Below are positions 42,160 through 51,237 of a stretch of 64,000 bases of DNA, in pieces (the stretch's first letter is position 1; every line of letters begins with the position of its first letter). A program made the translations under genes and the position numbers. The notes under the pieces were generated by a model. The model did no database searches. It saw nothing but the letters and a program-made list of their open reading frames with translations, and was not told the DNA's origin. Origin of the DNA: Acetobacteraceae bacterium (lineage in GTDB: Bacteria; Pseudomonadota; Alphaproteobacteria; Acetobacterales; Acetobacteraceae); NCBI GenBank assembly GCA_027482245.1, contig JAIXWG010000034.1:1-64000 (forward strand), given 5' to 3'.

Positions 42160-44195
42160 CGTGCCTCCAGCCAGGCGATCAGCGCCAGCAGCGCGACCAG
42201 CGTGCCGAAGGGCAGCATGAGGCATTGGGCGAGGGTCAGGTCGCGCAGCCTCTCCGTCCGCGCCACCACCGAATCCCGCAGCCGGGCGAGGGGGGCCAGC
42301 AGGAAGCGGTCGGAGGGATCGGCGAAGCCGGCCTCGATCCGTGCCGGGCCGGGATCGCCGGGCGACGGCATCGCCACGCGTTCATGCACCGCCAGCACCG
42401 GGTTCCCCAGCATCCGCCGCAGCGGCTGGCCGAGGCCCGCCGCGCTGGGCTGGGTGATCGGGTCGCCGAAGGGCAGGTGCTGCGGCGGCGCGATGAAGCC
42501 GCAATCCCAGGCCGGGCTCCGCGCGACACCTGCTGGCGCCCGGCGCTTCACGGCGAAGACGATCGCCGCGCCCAGCGCGGCCAGCAGCAGCGCGATGCCG
42601 AGCGGCATGTAGGCCCCCGCGCCATCGCCGACGCTGATGGCGCCGATCGTCGCGCGTTCCGTCACATCCTGCCGCACCAGCACCTGCAGCGCGCCTTCCG
42701 CCAGCGCCAGCATCGGCCCCGGCAGCAGGCCGAACAGCACGGTCAGCCCCGCCGGCAGCAGCAGCGCGGCACGCGCGAACCAGGGACCGTCCTGCGCGCC
42801 CGCGGCGCGGGGCGTGCGGGGCCGGCCGAGGAAGGCCATGCCGAACAGTCGCACCATCGCCGCCGCCGCCAGCGCGGCCGCCAGCGCGGCCATCGCCACA
42901 ACCCCCACCGCCAGCACCTGGAAGGCCAGGTCGCCGACCCGCCAGGCCGCCAGCAGCGCCTGCAGCAGCAGCCATTCGCCGGCGAAGCCCGACAGCGGCG
43001 GCAGGCTCGCCGCCGCGCCGACACCCACCAGCACCGCCGCCGCGGTCCAGGGCATGGCGTGGATCAGCCCGCCGAGGCGATCGAGCCGCCGGGACGCCGC
43101 GCCGTGCAGCACCTCCCCCAGCCCCAGGAACAGCAAGGATTTGAACAGCGCGTGGTTCAGCGCGTGCAGCATCGCCGCCCCCGCCGCCAGCCCCGCCAGC
43201 GCGCCGAGATCCGCCGCCCGGAAGGCGCAGGCGAGGCCGAGGCCGATGGCGATCAGCCCCACATTCTCGATGGTGGAGCAGGCCAGCAGGGTCTTGCTGT
43301 CCTCCTCCAGGTTGGCGCGCAGCGCGCCCAGCACGGCCGATGCCGCGCCCAGCACCAGCAGCGGCACGCCCCACCAGATCGGCTGCGCGGGGCCGCTGAG
43401 GTCCAGCAGCAGCCGCGCCAGGACATAGAGCGCGACCTTGGTCATGGCGCCCGACATCAGGGCGGAGACGTGACTCGGCGCCGCGGGATGGGCGAGCGGC
43501 AGCCAGGCATGGAGTGGCACCAGCCCCGCCTTGGCCCCCGCGCCCGCCACGGCCAGCGCCAGGATGGCGGCGGCGCGCCAGCCCTCCGGCGGCGCGCTCC
43601 GCATGGCGGCGAAGCCGATATCGCCGCCCACGGCCAGCAGCCCGATGGCCGGCGCCAGGCAGAGGCCGGAGAGGATGGCGAAGATCAAATAGAGCCGCGC
43701 GGCGCGCCGGTTCTCCGCACTGTCATGGTCTGCCGCCACGAGCGCCCAGCTGGCGAGCGACATGGCCTCGAACCCCAGCAGCAGCGTCAGGCCGTCGGCG
43801 GCCAGCAGGGTCAGCGCCATGGCGCCGAGGAACAGCGGATAGGCCGCCAGCACGCGGGGCGGCGCGTGGCTGTAGTGCGCCAGCGCGAACAGCGCCGAAC
43901 AGGCGCCCGCCAGGCCCAGCAGCAGCAGGAACCAGGCGGAAAGCCCATCGACCGCCAGCAGCATCGGCGCCCAGCTGCCGGGCATCAGCGGCTGCGGCGC
44001 TGGCGCGCCACCCAGCAGCGCCGCCAGCCCGCAGGCCGCGAAGACCAGGGCGGCGGCCAGCGACCCGCCATGCACGACCATGCCGATGGGCAGCCCACCC
44101 GGCAGCATCAGGGGCAGCGCCCGCCCGGCCGCCAGCACCGGCAGCACGGCCAGCACCACCAGCCCGGCCAGCGTCAGGGAGAGCGCCGTCAGCAC
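42156..44195 (-). CDS. HyfB-like antiporter-type membrane subunit (NuoL family)
   Basis: AGLVPLHAWLPLAHPAAPSHVSALMSGAMTKVALYVLARLLLDL; 679 aa. Confidence 0.94.
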   Translation of the reverse strand: MLTALSLTLAGLVVLAVLPVLAAGRALPLMLPGGLPIGMVVHGGSLAAALVFAACGLAALLGGAPAPQPLMPGSWAPMLLAVDGLSAWFLLLLGLAGACSALFALAHYSHAPPRVLAAYPLFLGAMALTLLAADGLTLLLGFEAMSLASWALVAADHDSAENRRAARLYLIFAILSGLCLAPAIGLLAVGGDIGFAAMRSAPPEGWRAAAILALAVAGAGAKAGLVPLHAWLPLAHPAAPSHVSALMSGAMTKVALYVLARLLLDLSGPAQPIWWGVPLLVLGAASAVLGALRANLEEDSKTLLACSTIENVGLIAIGLGLACAFRAADLGALAGLAAGAAMLHALNHALFKSLLFLGLGEVLHGAASRRLDRLGGLIHAMPWTAAAVLVGVGAAASLPPLSGFAGEWLLLQALLAAWRVGDLAFQVLAVGVVAMAALAAALAAAAMVRLFGMAFLGRPRTPRAAGAQDGPWFARAALLLPAGLTVLFGLLPGPMLALAEGALQVLVRQDVTERATIGAISVGDGAGAYMPLGIALLLAALGAAIVFAVKRRAPAGVARSPAWDCGFIAPPQHLPFGDPITQPSAAGLGQPLRRMLGNPVLAVHERVAMPSPGDPGPARIEAGFADPSDRFLLAPLARLRDSVVARTERLRDLTLAQCLMLPFGTLVALLALIAWLEAR

Positions 44196-44425
44196 GGCAG
44201 GGCGGGGATGCGCGTCACGCCCCGGACGATACGCAGCAAGCCGGCGGGGCAGAAGGGGGAGGCTGGATCATGGACAGGCCGCAACGACCCGGCCATGCCC
44301 GCGGTTGCATCCCAGGCCAACCGCCGATTGGCCCCTTGGCCTCCGGGATGATGCGGCGCTACATGGCGCGCCTTGGCGCCCCGGCGCCCAAACCACAGGG
44401 ACAGACTGGGAGTGCGCCCGTTTCC

Positions 44426-44977
44426 ATGGGCCCCTTGCTCGCCTTCAGTCGCGCCGTCGATGCGCTGAACACCGCCTTCGGCCGGCTGGCCGATTGGCTG
44501 GTCCTGCTCGCCTGCCTGGTCAGCGCGGGCAATGCCTTCGCGCGCTACGGCTTCTCCTCCGGCTCCAACGCCTGGCTGGAGGTGCAGTGGTACTTCTTCG
44601 CCGCCGTCGTGATGCTGGGCGCGGCCTATACGCTGTTCCGGAACGAGCATGTCCGCGTGGACCTGATCTACGGCTCCATCAGCGAAAGGGCGCGGCTCTG
44701 GGTCGATGTGGTCGGCATCGCGCTGTTCCTGCTGCCCGCCATGGTGCTGCTGGCCTGGATGACCTGGCCCTTCTTCGTGGAGAGCTGGATGCGGGCGGAG
44801 ACCTCCTCCTCCCCCGGCGGCCTCATCCGCTGGCCGGTGAAGCTGCTGCTGCCGCTGGGCTTCGCGCTGATGGCGGTGCAGGGGCTGTCGGAGCTGGTGA
44901 AGCGCGTGGCGCTGCTGCGCGGCATCAAGCTGGAGGACGGCCGCCTCCACGCCAGCTACGCCCGGCCGGACCAGTAG
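44426..44977 (+). CDS. dctQ: TRAP transporter small permease subunit (DctQ)
   Basis: LVLLACLVSAGNAFARYGFSSGSNAWLEVQWYFFAAVVMLGAAYTLFRNEHVRVDLIYG. Confidence 0.92.
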   Translation: MGPLLAFSRAVDALNTAFGRLADWLVLLACLVSAGNAFARYGFSSGSNAWLEVQWYFFAAVVMLGAAYTLFRNEHVRVDLIYGSISERARLWVDVVGIALFLLPAMVLLAWMTWPFFVESWMRAETSSSPGGLIRWPVKLLLPLGFALMAVQGLSELVKRVALLRGIKLEDGRLHASYARPDQ

Positions 44978-45007
44978 GCCTGGGATGGAGCACCAGCTTC
45001 TCTTTTC

Positions 45008-45116
45008 GGCCGCCAAGGGCGGCCCACGCACAGCGCTCGCCCCTGGCCCGGCGCCACAGCGCGTCGGCGCGCAAGGCAAGGCCGCGGATGCGGCCGCCCG
45101 CCACTTGAGGGCACGA
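45008..45116. repeat. Second GC-rich hairpin repeat with the same cttgagggcacga tail, between dctQ and dctM
   Basis: ggccgcc-aag-ggcggcc; ggccgc-ggat-gcggcc; tail cttgagggcacga ends at the dctM ATG. Confidence 0.75.
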
Positions 45117-46558
45117 TGAACATCATCGCTTACATCGCCTCGATCCCGCATGCGGACATCATGCCGCCCCTGATGTTCGCGGGGCTGATCGTCTTCCTGC
45201 TGATCGGCTTCCCCGCCGCCTTCTCGCTCGCCGCCGTCGGGCTGTTCTTCGGCTTCATCTCGGTCTGGCTGGGCTTCTTCCCGGAAGCCTGGATGTTCAA
45301 CCTGCCGCTCCGCATCTTCAACATCCTGTCGAACGACCTGCTGCTGGCGATCCCCTTCTTCACGCTGATGGGCGCCATCCTGGAACGCTGCGGCCTGGCG
45401 GAGGACCTGCTGGAAGGCACCGGGCAGCTCTTCGGCAAGGTGCCGGGCGGGCTGGCCTATGCGGTGATCATCGTCGGCGCGATCCTCGGCGCCATCACCG
45501 GCACGGTGGCCGCTTCCGTCATCGCCATGGGCATGATCAGCCTGCCCATCATGATGCGCACGGGCTACGACATGCGCATCGCGACCGGCGTCATCGCGGC
45601 GTCGGGCACCATCACCCAGGTGATCCCGCCATCGCTGGTGCTGATCGTGCTGGGTGACCAGCTCGGCCAGAGCGTCGGCGACATGTATGCGGGCGCCATC
45701 GGCCCGTCCTTCCTGCAGCTGGCGCTGTTCATCGCCTTCATCGCGCTGGTCAGCATCTTCGCCCCCCACAAGGTGCCGCCCCTGCCGGATGATTTGCTGG
45801 AGCCGCGGACCTGGCGCCTCTGGTGGCGCGTGCTGAAGGGCATGGTGCCCTCCATCGTGCTGATCTTCATGGTGCTCGGCACGATCTTCCTCGGCCTCGC
45901 CACGCCGACGGAAGCGGGCGCGATGGGCGTGGTCGGCGCGCTGGCGCTGGCCGCCATCAACCGGCGCCTGACGCGCCCGCTGGTGCGGGAAGCCATGGGC
46001 ACGACCATGCGCATCACCGCCATGGTCATCTTCATCCTGATCGGCGCGACGGTCTTCTCGCTGGTGTTCCAGGGCGTCGATGGCGGCATTTGGATCGAGC
46101 ACCTGCTGGCGCAGCTGCCGGGCGGCCAGACCGGCTTCCTGGTCTTCGTCAACGTCTTCATCTTCTTCCTGGCCTTCTTCCTCGACTTCTTCGAGATCGC
46201 CTTCATCGTCATCCCGCTGCTGGCCCCGGTCGCGAAGAACCTCGGCATCGACCTGGTGTGGTTCGGCGTCCTCATCTGCATCAACCTGCAGACCAGCTTC
46301 ATGCACCCGCCCTTCGGCTTCGCGCTGTTCTACCTGCGCGGCATCGCGCCGAAATCGGTGCTGACGCGGGACATCTACTGGGGGGCGGTGCCCTGGCTCG
46401 GCCTGCAGCTGATCCTGGTGGCGATCGTCATCCTGTGGCCGGAGAGCGTGACCTACTGGCTGGACCGCGGCCCCCGCGTCGATCCGAGCACGGTGATCAT
46501 CGACCTGCCCCCGCCGCCCGCGCAGCCGGACATGCCGGCGGTACCGGTGTTCCAGTAA
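45116..46558 (+). CDS. dctM: TRAP transporter large permease subunit (DctM)
   Basis: MGAILERCGLAEDLLEGTGQLFGKVPGGLAYAVIIVGAILGAITGTVAASVIAMGMISLPIMMRTGYDMRIATGVIAASGTITQVIPPSLVLIVLGD. Confidence 0.95.
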   Translation: MNIIAYIASIPHADIMPPLMFAGLIVFLLIGFPAAFSLAAVGLFFGFISVWLGFFPEAWMFNLPLRIFNILSNDLLLAIPFFTLMGAILERCGLAEDLLEGTGQLFGKVPGGLAYAVIIVGAILGAITGTVAASVIAMGMISLPIMMRTGYDMRIATGVIAASGTITQVIPPSLVLIVLGDQLGQSVGDMYAGAIGPSFLQLALFIAFIALVSIFAPHKVPPLPDDLLEPRTWRLWWRVLKGMVPSIVLIFMVLGTIFLGLATPTEAGAMGVVGALALAAINRRLTRPLVREAMGTTMRITAMVIFILIGATVFSLVFQGVDGGIWIEHLLAQLPGGQTGFLVFVNVFIFFLAFFLDFFEIAFIVIPLLAPVAKNLGIDLVWFGVLICINLQTSFMHPPFGFALFYLRGIAPKSVLTRDIYWGAVPWLGLQLILVAIVILWPESVTYWLDRGPRVDPSTVIIDLPPPPAQPDMPAVPVFQ

Positions 46559-46569
46559 GGGGGCTTCCA

Positions 46570-47025
46570 ATGATCCTCTCGCCCATCGCCCATGTCCGCG
46601 GCGGGCGGGCGGCGCCGATCGACGATGGCTGGGACGGGGTGGAGGCCGAGGTCGTGCTGGATCCCGCCCAGCTCGGCCCCGATGCCGCGCTCGGGCTCGA
46701 CGCCTTCAGCCATGTCACGGTGATCTTCGTCTTCGACCGCATCGACCCCGCGGCGGTGGAGCGCAACGCCCGCCACCCGCGCGGGCGCCGGGACTGGCCG
46801 CTTGTCGGCATCCTCGGCCAGCGCGGATCGCCGCGGCCGAACCGGATCGGCGTGACGACCTGCGCGCTGCTGGGCGTTCAGGGGATGGTGCTGCGGGTGA
46901 GGGGGCTGGATGCCATCGACGGCACGCCGGTGCTCGACATCAAGCCGCACATGATGGGCTTCGACCCGCGCGGGCCCGTCCGCGAACCGGACTGGGCACA
47001 GGAGATCATGCAGGGCTACTGGTAG
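46570..47025 (+). CDS. trmO: TrmO (TsaA)-type tRNA methyltransferase family protein
   Basis: SPIAHVRGG...LDAFSHVTVIFVFDRID...GILGQRGSPRPNRIGVTTCALLG...DIKPHMMGFD. Confidence 0.87.
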   Translation: MILSPIAHVRGGRAAPIDDGWDGVEAEVVLDPAQLGPDAALGLDAFSHVTVIFVFDRIDPAAVERNARHPRGRRDWPLVGILGQRGSPRPNRIGVTTCALLGVQGMVLRVRGLDAIDGTPVLDIKPHMMGFDPRGPVREPDWAQEIMQGYW

Positions 47026-47028
47026 GGC

Positions 47029-48000
47029 CTATCGCAGCGCCCAGTCGCCCCAGATCGCCTTCGCCTCCTCCGTCTTCTCCTGCCGGTCCTTCAGGTGGTT
47101 CGGCTTCCGCGAGCCCCCCACGGCGTTGGGGCCGAGGTTGATGGCCTGGCTGACCTTCAGCGAATCATCCAGGTCCGCGTGGTCGTTCAGCTTGTGCTTC
47201 GTCCAGTACCAGGCGGCCGTCTTCAGCGCGATCTCCGCCTCCTTCGACACCGTCTGCGGCTGCGCCTCCAGCGGCAGGTCGAGCTCCTTCCCCGCCAGCC
47301 GGTAGTTCTCCCGCCCCGTCAGCTGGATCAGCCCGCGCCCGCGATAGGTCCAGCCATCGCCGGAGGTGACGCTGCCATTGCCCATGCGGTAGGCATAGAC
47401 GGTGTTCGCCAGCTCCTGCGGCTTGCGCTTCTCCGCCGCGTCGCTCTCGGCGAGCGCCTTCTCCAGCGCCTTCTTCTCCTCCGGCGTCTTGGGTTCCCCC
47501 TTCTCGGCCTTGATGGCGTCGTGGCGGGTCTTCTGGTCCTGCGGGACGAAGGACTTGGCCTGCTCCTCCGTCAGGTACTTGCCGTGGATGGCGGTCAGCT
47601 TCTCGACGGTCGTGAAGACGAACCCTTCCTCCAGCTTCTGGAAGGAGGAGCTTTCGATGCAGCATTGCGCGAGGAAGTGGGACAGCCGCAGCCCGCTGCG
47701 GCTGATCTCATGGAACCACAGCGCGCCGGATTTCGACGCCTCGATCAGCGCGTCGAGGACGCGGCGCTGCGTGCCGGGCAGGGTCTTGGCCTGGCCGACC
47801 AGCTTCAGCAGGTCCGCCTCCGTGATCGGCACGTCGGCGAGCGGCTGCACCGGCGGCAGCGTCGCTTCCGGCGGGAAGCAGCTGATGGGCAGGTGGCAGC
47901 CCATGCCGGGCCGCGGCAGCACGGCCGGGCAGGAATCGCCGAGCGGGTTCAGCCGCCATCCTGGTTCCTCGAAGCCGAACAAGCCGCCTGGCAGGCCCAT
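47029..48000 (-). CDS. Glycoside hydrolase family 19 (chitinase/endolysin-type) protein
   Basis: RLSHFLAQCCIESSSFQKLEEG...YRMGNGSVTSGDGWTYRGRGLIQLTGRENYRLAGKEL...SQAINLGPNAVGG. Confidence 0.85.
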   Translation of the reverse strand: MGLPGGLFGFEEPGWRLNPLGDSCPAVLPRPGMGCHLPISCFPPEATLPPVQPLADVPITEADLLKLVGQAKTLPGTQRRVLDALIEASKSGALWFHEISRSGLRLSHFLAQCCIESSSFQKLEEGFVFTTVEKLTAIHGKYLTEEQAKSFVPQDQKTRHDAIKAEKGEPKTPEEKKALEKALAESDAAEKRKPQELANTVYAYRMGNGSVTSGDGWTYRGRGLIQLTGRENYRLAGKELDLPLEAQPQTVSKEAEIALKTAAWYWTKHKLNDHADLDDSLKVSQAINLGPNAVGGSRKPNHLKDRQEKTEEAKAIWGDWALR

Positions 48001-48042
48001 TGTCGGTTCCCCCGTTGCGGGGGCGCAGCATAGGCCCGGGCG

Positions 48043-48873
48043 CTACAGCATCGCCAGCGCGCGCTTGCGCTTCGGCGGCGGGAAGGCCGCGTCGAGTTCC
48101 GCCAGGTCCGCACCCGTCAGCCGCAGGTCGCGCGCCGCCGCGTTCTGCCGCACATGGGCGGGGTCCGCCGCCTTGGGGATGGCGATGACGCCCGGCCGCG
48201 CCAGCACGAAGGCCAGCGCCACCTGCGCTGGCGTCACGCCATGCCGGGCGCCGATCGCGCGCAGCGCGGGGTGCCGCAGCAGGGCGCCGCCCTGGCCGAC
48301 GGGCGAATAGGCCATCACCGGTATCCCCCGCCCCGCGCAGAAGGGCAGCAGGTCGAACTCCACGCCGCGCGCCTCCAGGTTCCACAGCACCTGGTCCGTC
48401 GCGCAATCCGGCAGCGCCGCGCCCAGCTCCTCCAGGTCGTCCACGTCGAGGTTGGAGACGCCCCAGCGCGCGATCTTGCCCGCCGCGATCGCCTTCTCCA
48501 TCGCCGCCACCGTCTCCGCCAGCGGCACCCCGCCCCGCCAGTGCAGCAGGTAGAGGTCGATCCGCTCCACCTTCAGCCGGCGCAGGCTCGCCTCCAGCGC
48601 CATCGGCAGCTTCCGGGCGCCGGCGTTGTGCGGATAGACCTTGGAGACGAGGAAGCACTCCTCCCGCCGCCCGGCGATGGCCTCCGCCACCACCTCCTCC
48701 GCGCCGCCCTCCGCATACATCTCCGCCGTGTCGATCAGCGTGAGGCCGAGGTCGAGGCCGAGCCGCAGCGCCGCCGCTTCCGCCCGCCGGTCGGATCCCC
48801 TCTCCCCCATGTGCCAGGTGCCCTGGCCGAGGGCGGGCACCGACGTGCCAATCGCGAATGTCACCACCGTCAT
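48043..48873 (-). CDS. Aldo/keto reductase
   Basis: LGLTLIDTAEMYAEGGAEEVVAEAIAGRREECFLVSKV...RIDLYLLHWRGGVPLAETV. Confidence 0.94.
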   Translation of the reverse strand: MTVVTFAIGTSVPALGQGTWHMGERGSDRRAEAAALRLGLDLGLTLIDTAEMYAEGGAEEVVAEAIAGRREECFLVSKVYPHNAGARKLPMALEASLRRLKVERIDLYLLHWRGGVPLAETVAAMEKAIAAGKIARWGVSNLDVDDLEELGAALPDCATDQVLWNLEARGVEFDLLPFCAGRGIPVMAYSPVGQGGALLRHPALRAIGARHGVTPAQVALAFVLARPGVIAIPKAADPAHVRQNAAARDLRLTGADLAELDAAFPPPKRKRALAML

Positions 48874-48908
48874 GGAACCCGACCCTTCATCCGCCTATCT
48901 TCGTCGTC

Positions 48909-49553
48909 ATGAACAAGCCCGCAACCCACGCCCTGTTCCTCGCCCTGCTGGCCGCCACCCCGGCGGCGGCGCAGCCGACGACGACCCCCGCCGCCGTGCC
49001 GCCGGAGGAGATCGGCAGCTGGCGTCTGTCCTGCATCACGGACCGGATGACGGACCGCGCCGACTGCCTGCTGCGGCACCGGGAACCGGTGGAGCGCGCG
49101 CAGGGCCCCGGCGGTTCATCCCTGGTGCTGGAAGTGCAGGACCGCGGCGGCCGGCTGGTGCCGGTGGTCACGGCCCGCGACCTGACGCTGGAAGCCGCCG
49201 GCCGCGGCCTGCTGGCCGTGACCGGCACGGCGCAGCTGCGCTTCCCGCCCAACCGCTTCTACGAGATGCCCTGCACGCTGGAGGGCCGGACCCTCGCCTG
49301 CGCCCCCAAGGCCGAGGATCTGGCCCGCGCCGCGGAGGAACTGCCCGCCGCCGGCGCTGCGCTCGTCCGCGTCACCGGCCTCGGCGCCGGCACGCCGCAG
49401 GCGGAGCCGGTGGAACTGCGCCTGGAACGCACCCGCGACGCCCTGGCCCGCTACCGCGCCCGGGTGCCGGAGGGCACCGCCCCCCAGCCCCAGCCGAGCG
49501 GCCTGACACTCCCGGAAATCCTCGGCCGCTTCCAGCGCCTGTTCGGCAACTGA
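48909..49553 (+). CDS. Secreted hypothetical protein
   Basis: Signal peptide; IGSWRLSCITDRMTDRADCLLRHREPV; IalB-like style but not decisive. Confidence 0.6.
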   Translation: MNKPATHALFLALLAATPAAAQPTTTPAAVPPEEIGSWRLSCITDRMTDRADCLLRHREPVERAQGPGGSSLVLEVQDRGGRLVPVVTARDLTLEAAGRGLLAVTGTAQLRFPPNRFYEMPCTLEGRTLACAPKAEDLARAAEELPAAGAALVRVTGLGAGTPQAEPVELRLERTRDALARYRARVPEGTAPQPQPSGLTLPEILGRFQRLFGN

Positions 49554-49598
49554 GGGCGGCCACCCCCACAACTACAAGTTCTCGACTACCCCCACCCA

Positions 49599-49680
49599 AG
49601 GCCTCCCCGCAAGCGCGAGGGAGGGAGGCGCTGATACTCCCTCCCCCGCGCTTGCGGGGGAGGGTCGGGGTGGGGGTCCG
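49599..49680. repeat. Palindromic repeat of the ctccccgcaagcg...cgcttgcgggggaggg type
   Basis: ctccccgcaagcgcgagggagggagg ... cctcccccgcgcttgcgggggagggtcggggtggggg in a convergent gap. Confidence 0.75.
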
Positions 49681-49702
49681 CGCCGCCGGCCAGAAGGCAG
49701 CG

Positions 49703-50632
49703 CTACACCACCTTCGCCGGATCGGTGTTGCTTCCGCACACCACCACCGCGACCCGCGCCCCCACCGGCAGCGACAGCACGCCGGAGGTCAGCGCCGCCA
49801 GCGCCGTGGCGCCCCCCGGCTCCGCCACCAGCCGCATCGCCTGCCACAGCCGCTTCTGGGCATCGAGGATCGCCTCGTCCCGCACCAGCACCGCGCGGGC
49901 CACGTGGCGCTGCGCGACCTCGAACATCAGCGCGCCGACCTGCCGGGCGCCGAGGCTGTCCGCCGCCATGCCGCCGACGGGGCAGGGGACAGGCCGGCCT
50001 TCCCGCAGCGCGGTGGCAAGGGTCGGGCAGCCCTCCGGCTCCACGCTGATGACCTCCGCGCCGCGGCCGGCATACCACGCGGCGATGCCGCCGATCAGCC
50101 CGCCGCCGCCGGTCGCCACCAGCACATGCGTCGCCTCCGGCGCGTCCTGCCACAATTCCAGCCCGACCGTGCCCTGGCCCGCCAGCACCTCGGCCTGGTC
50201 ATAGGCGTGGACGATCATGGCGCCGGTTTCCGCCGCGCGGGCCTCGCTTGCCAGCCGCGCCTCGTCATAGGCCTGGCCCACCTGGTGCAGCATCGCGCCA
50301 TAGGCGCGGATGCGGTCCGTCTTGGCGGCGGGTGTGGGCACCGGGCAGAAGACCTCCGCCTTGTGGCCGAGCGCCCGGGCGGCATAGGCCACCGCCGCGC
50401 CGTGGTTGCCGCCCGATGCGGTGGCGACGCCGGCCGCCGGCACGGGCAGGGACAGCATGCGGTTGAAGGCGCCCCGCGGCTTGAAGCTGCCGGTGGCCTG
50501 CAGCAGTTCCAGCTTCAGGATCAGGGGCATGTCGAGCCCGAGGTCGCCGCCCGCCATCCGCATCACCGGCGTGCGCCTGATGTACGGTGCGATCCGCGCC
50601 GCCGCGGCCTCGATATGCCCTGCCTCAATCAT
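49703..50632 (-). CDS. Threonine/serine dehydratase-type PLP enzyme
   Basis: TGSFKPRGAFNRML Lys motif; ATASGGNHGAAVAYAA; VLVATGGGGLIGGIA. Confidence 0.9.
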   Translation of the reverse strand: MIEAGHIEAAAARIAPYIRRTPVMRMAGGDLGLDMPLILKLELLQATGSFKPRGAFNRMLSLPVPAAGVATASGGNHGAAVAYAARALGHKAEVFCPVPTPAAKTDRIRAYGAMLHQVGQAYDEARLASEARAAETGAMIVHAYDQAEVLAGQGTVGLELWQDAPEATHVLVATGGGGLIGGIAAWYAGRGAEVISVEPEGCPTLATALREGRPVPCPVGGMAADSLGARQVGALMFEVAQRHVARAVLVRDEAILDAQKRLWQAMRLVAEPGGATALAALTSGVLSLPVGARVAVVVCGSNTDPAKVV

Positions 50633-50790
50633 CGCCACGCTGCCATTCCCCGATGCAGGCGCGCAGGCTGGCAGCCCCCCTTCGCCGAGGCAACCGCACC
50701 GGCCGCTCCCGCTGCGGTCGGCGTTCATTTGACTCCCGCCACCTTTCTGCCATGGTCCGGCGGCCATGAGTTGGGGGTCTTCGGACCGCT

Positions 50791-51237
50791 ATGCCGCTGC
50801 ACGGGTCCTGCGTGGCCCTGGATGATGATGGCGTCCTGATCCTGGGGCCCTCGGGCACCGGGAAATCCGACCTCGTCCTTCGCCTGATGGGCCTCGGCTG
50901 GAGCCTGGTCGCCGATGACCAGGTGGAGGTCTTGGCCCGGCAGGGCGCGCTGGTCGCTTCCGCCCCCCCGCCACTGCGCGGCATGCTGGAAATCCGCGGC
51001 CTCGGCCTGATGCGCGACCTGCCCGCGGTGGACAGCGCCCGCCTTCGCCTCGCCATCCAGCTGCGGGACACGCCGCCGCCGCGGCTGCCCGAACCCGCGC
51101 AATGGACCGCCCACCAGATCGCGCTGCCGCTCGTGGCGCTGCGGGGGAAGGAGCCCTCGGCGCCCGACAAGGTGGCGTTTGCGTTGAAAGCGGCGTGTGG
51201 CCGTGCCGCCATGGCCGCTGGCGCGTTTCCCGCCTGA
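50791..51237 (+). CDS. hprK: Short alphaproteobacterial HPr kinase/phosphorylase
   Basis: MPLHGSCVALDDDGVLILGPSGTGKSDLVLRLMGLGWSLVADDQV. Confidence 0.88.
   Translation: MPLHGSCVALDDDGVLILGPSGTGKSDLVLRLMGLGWSLVADDQVEVLARQGALVASAPPPLRGMLEIRGLGLMRDLPAVDSARLRLAIQLRDTPPPRLPEPAQWTAHQIALPLVALRGKEPSAPDKVAFALKAACGRAAMAAGAFPA

Noticed and set aside
36529-44195. Functional hydrogenase-4 / formate hydrogenlyase
   Set aside because: Large subunit lacks both CxxC ligand pairs and no maturation genes are present in the window.
42093-44351. 752-aa plus-strand ORF
   Set aside because: Antisense to the HyfB-like gene; Gln/Arg/His-rich shadow translation.
43514-44425. N-terminal extension of the dctQ ORF
   Set aside because: Antisense to the HyfB-like gene; DctQ similarity begins at 44426.
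44189-46570. 793-aa minus-strand ORF
   Set aside because: Antisense to dctQ/dctM; composition typical of a shadow frame.
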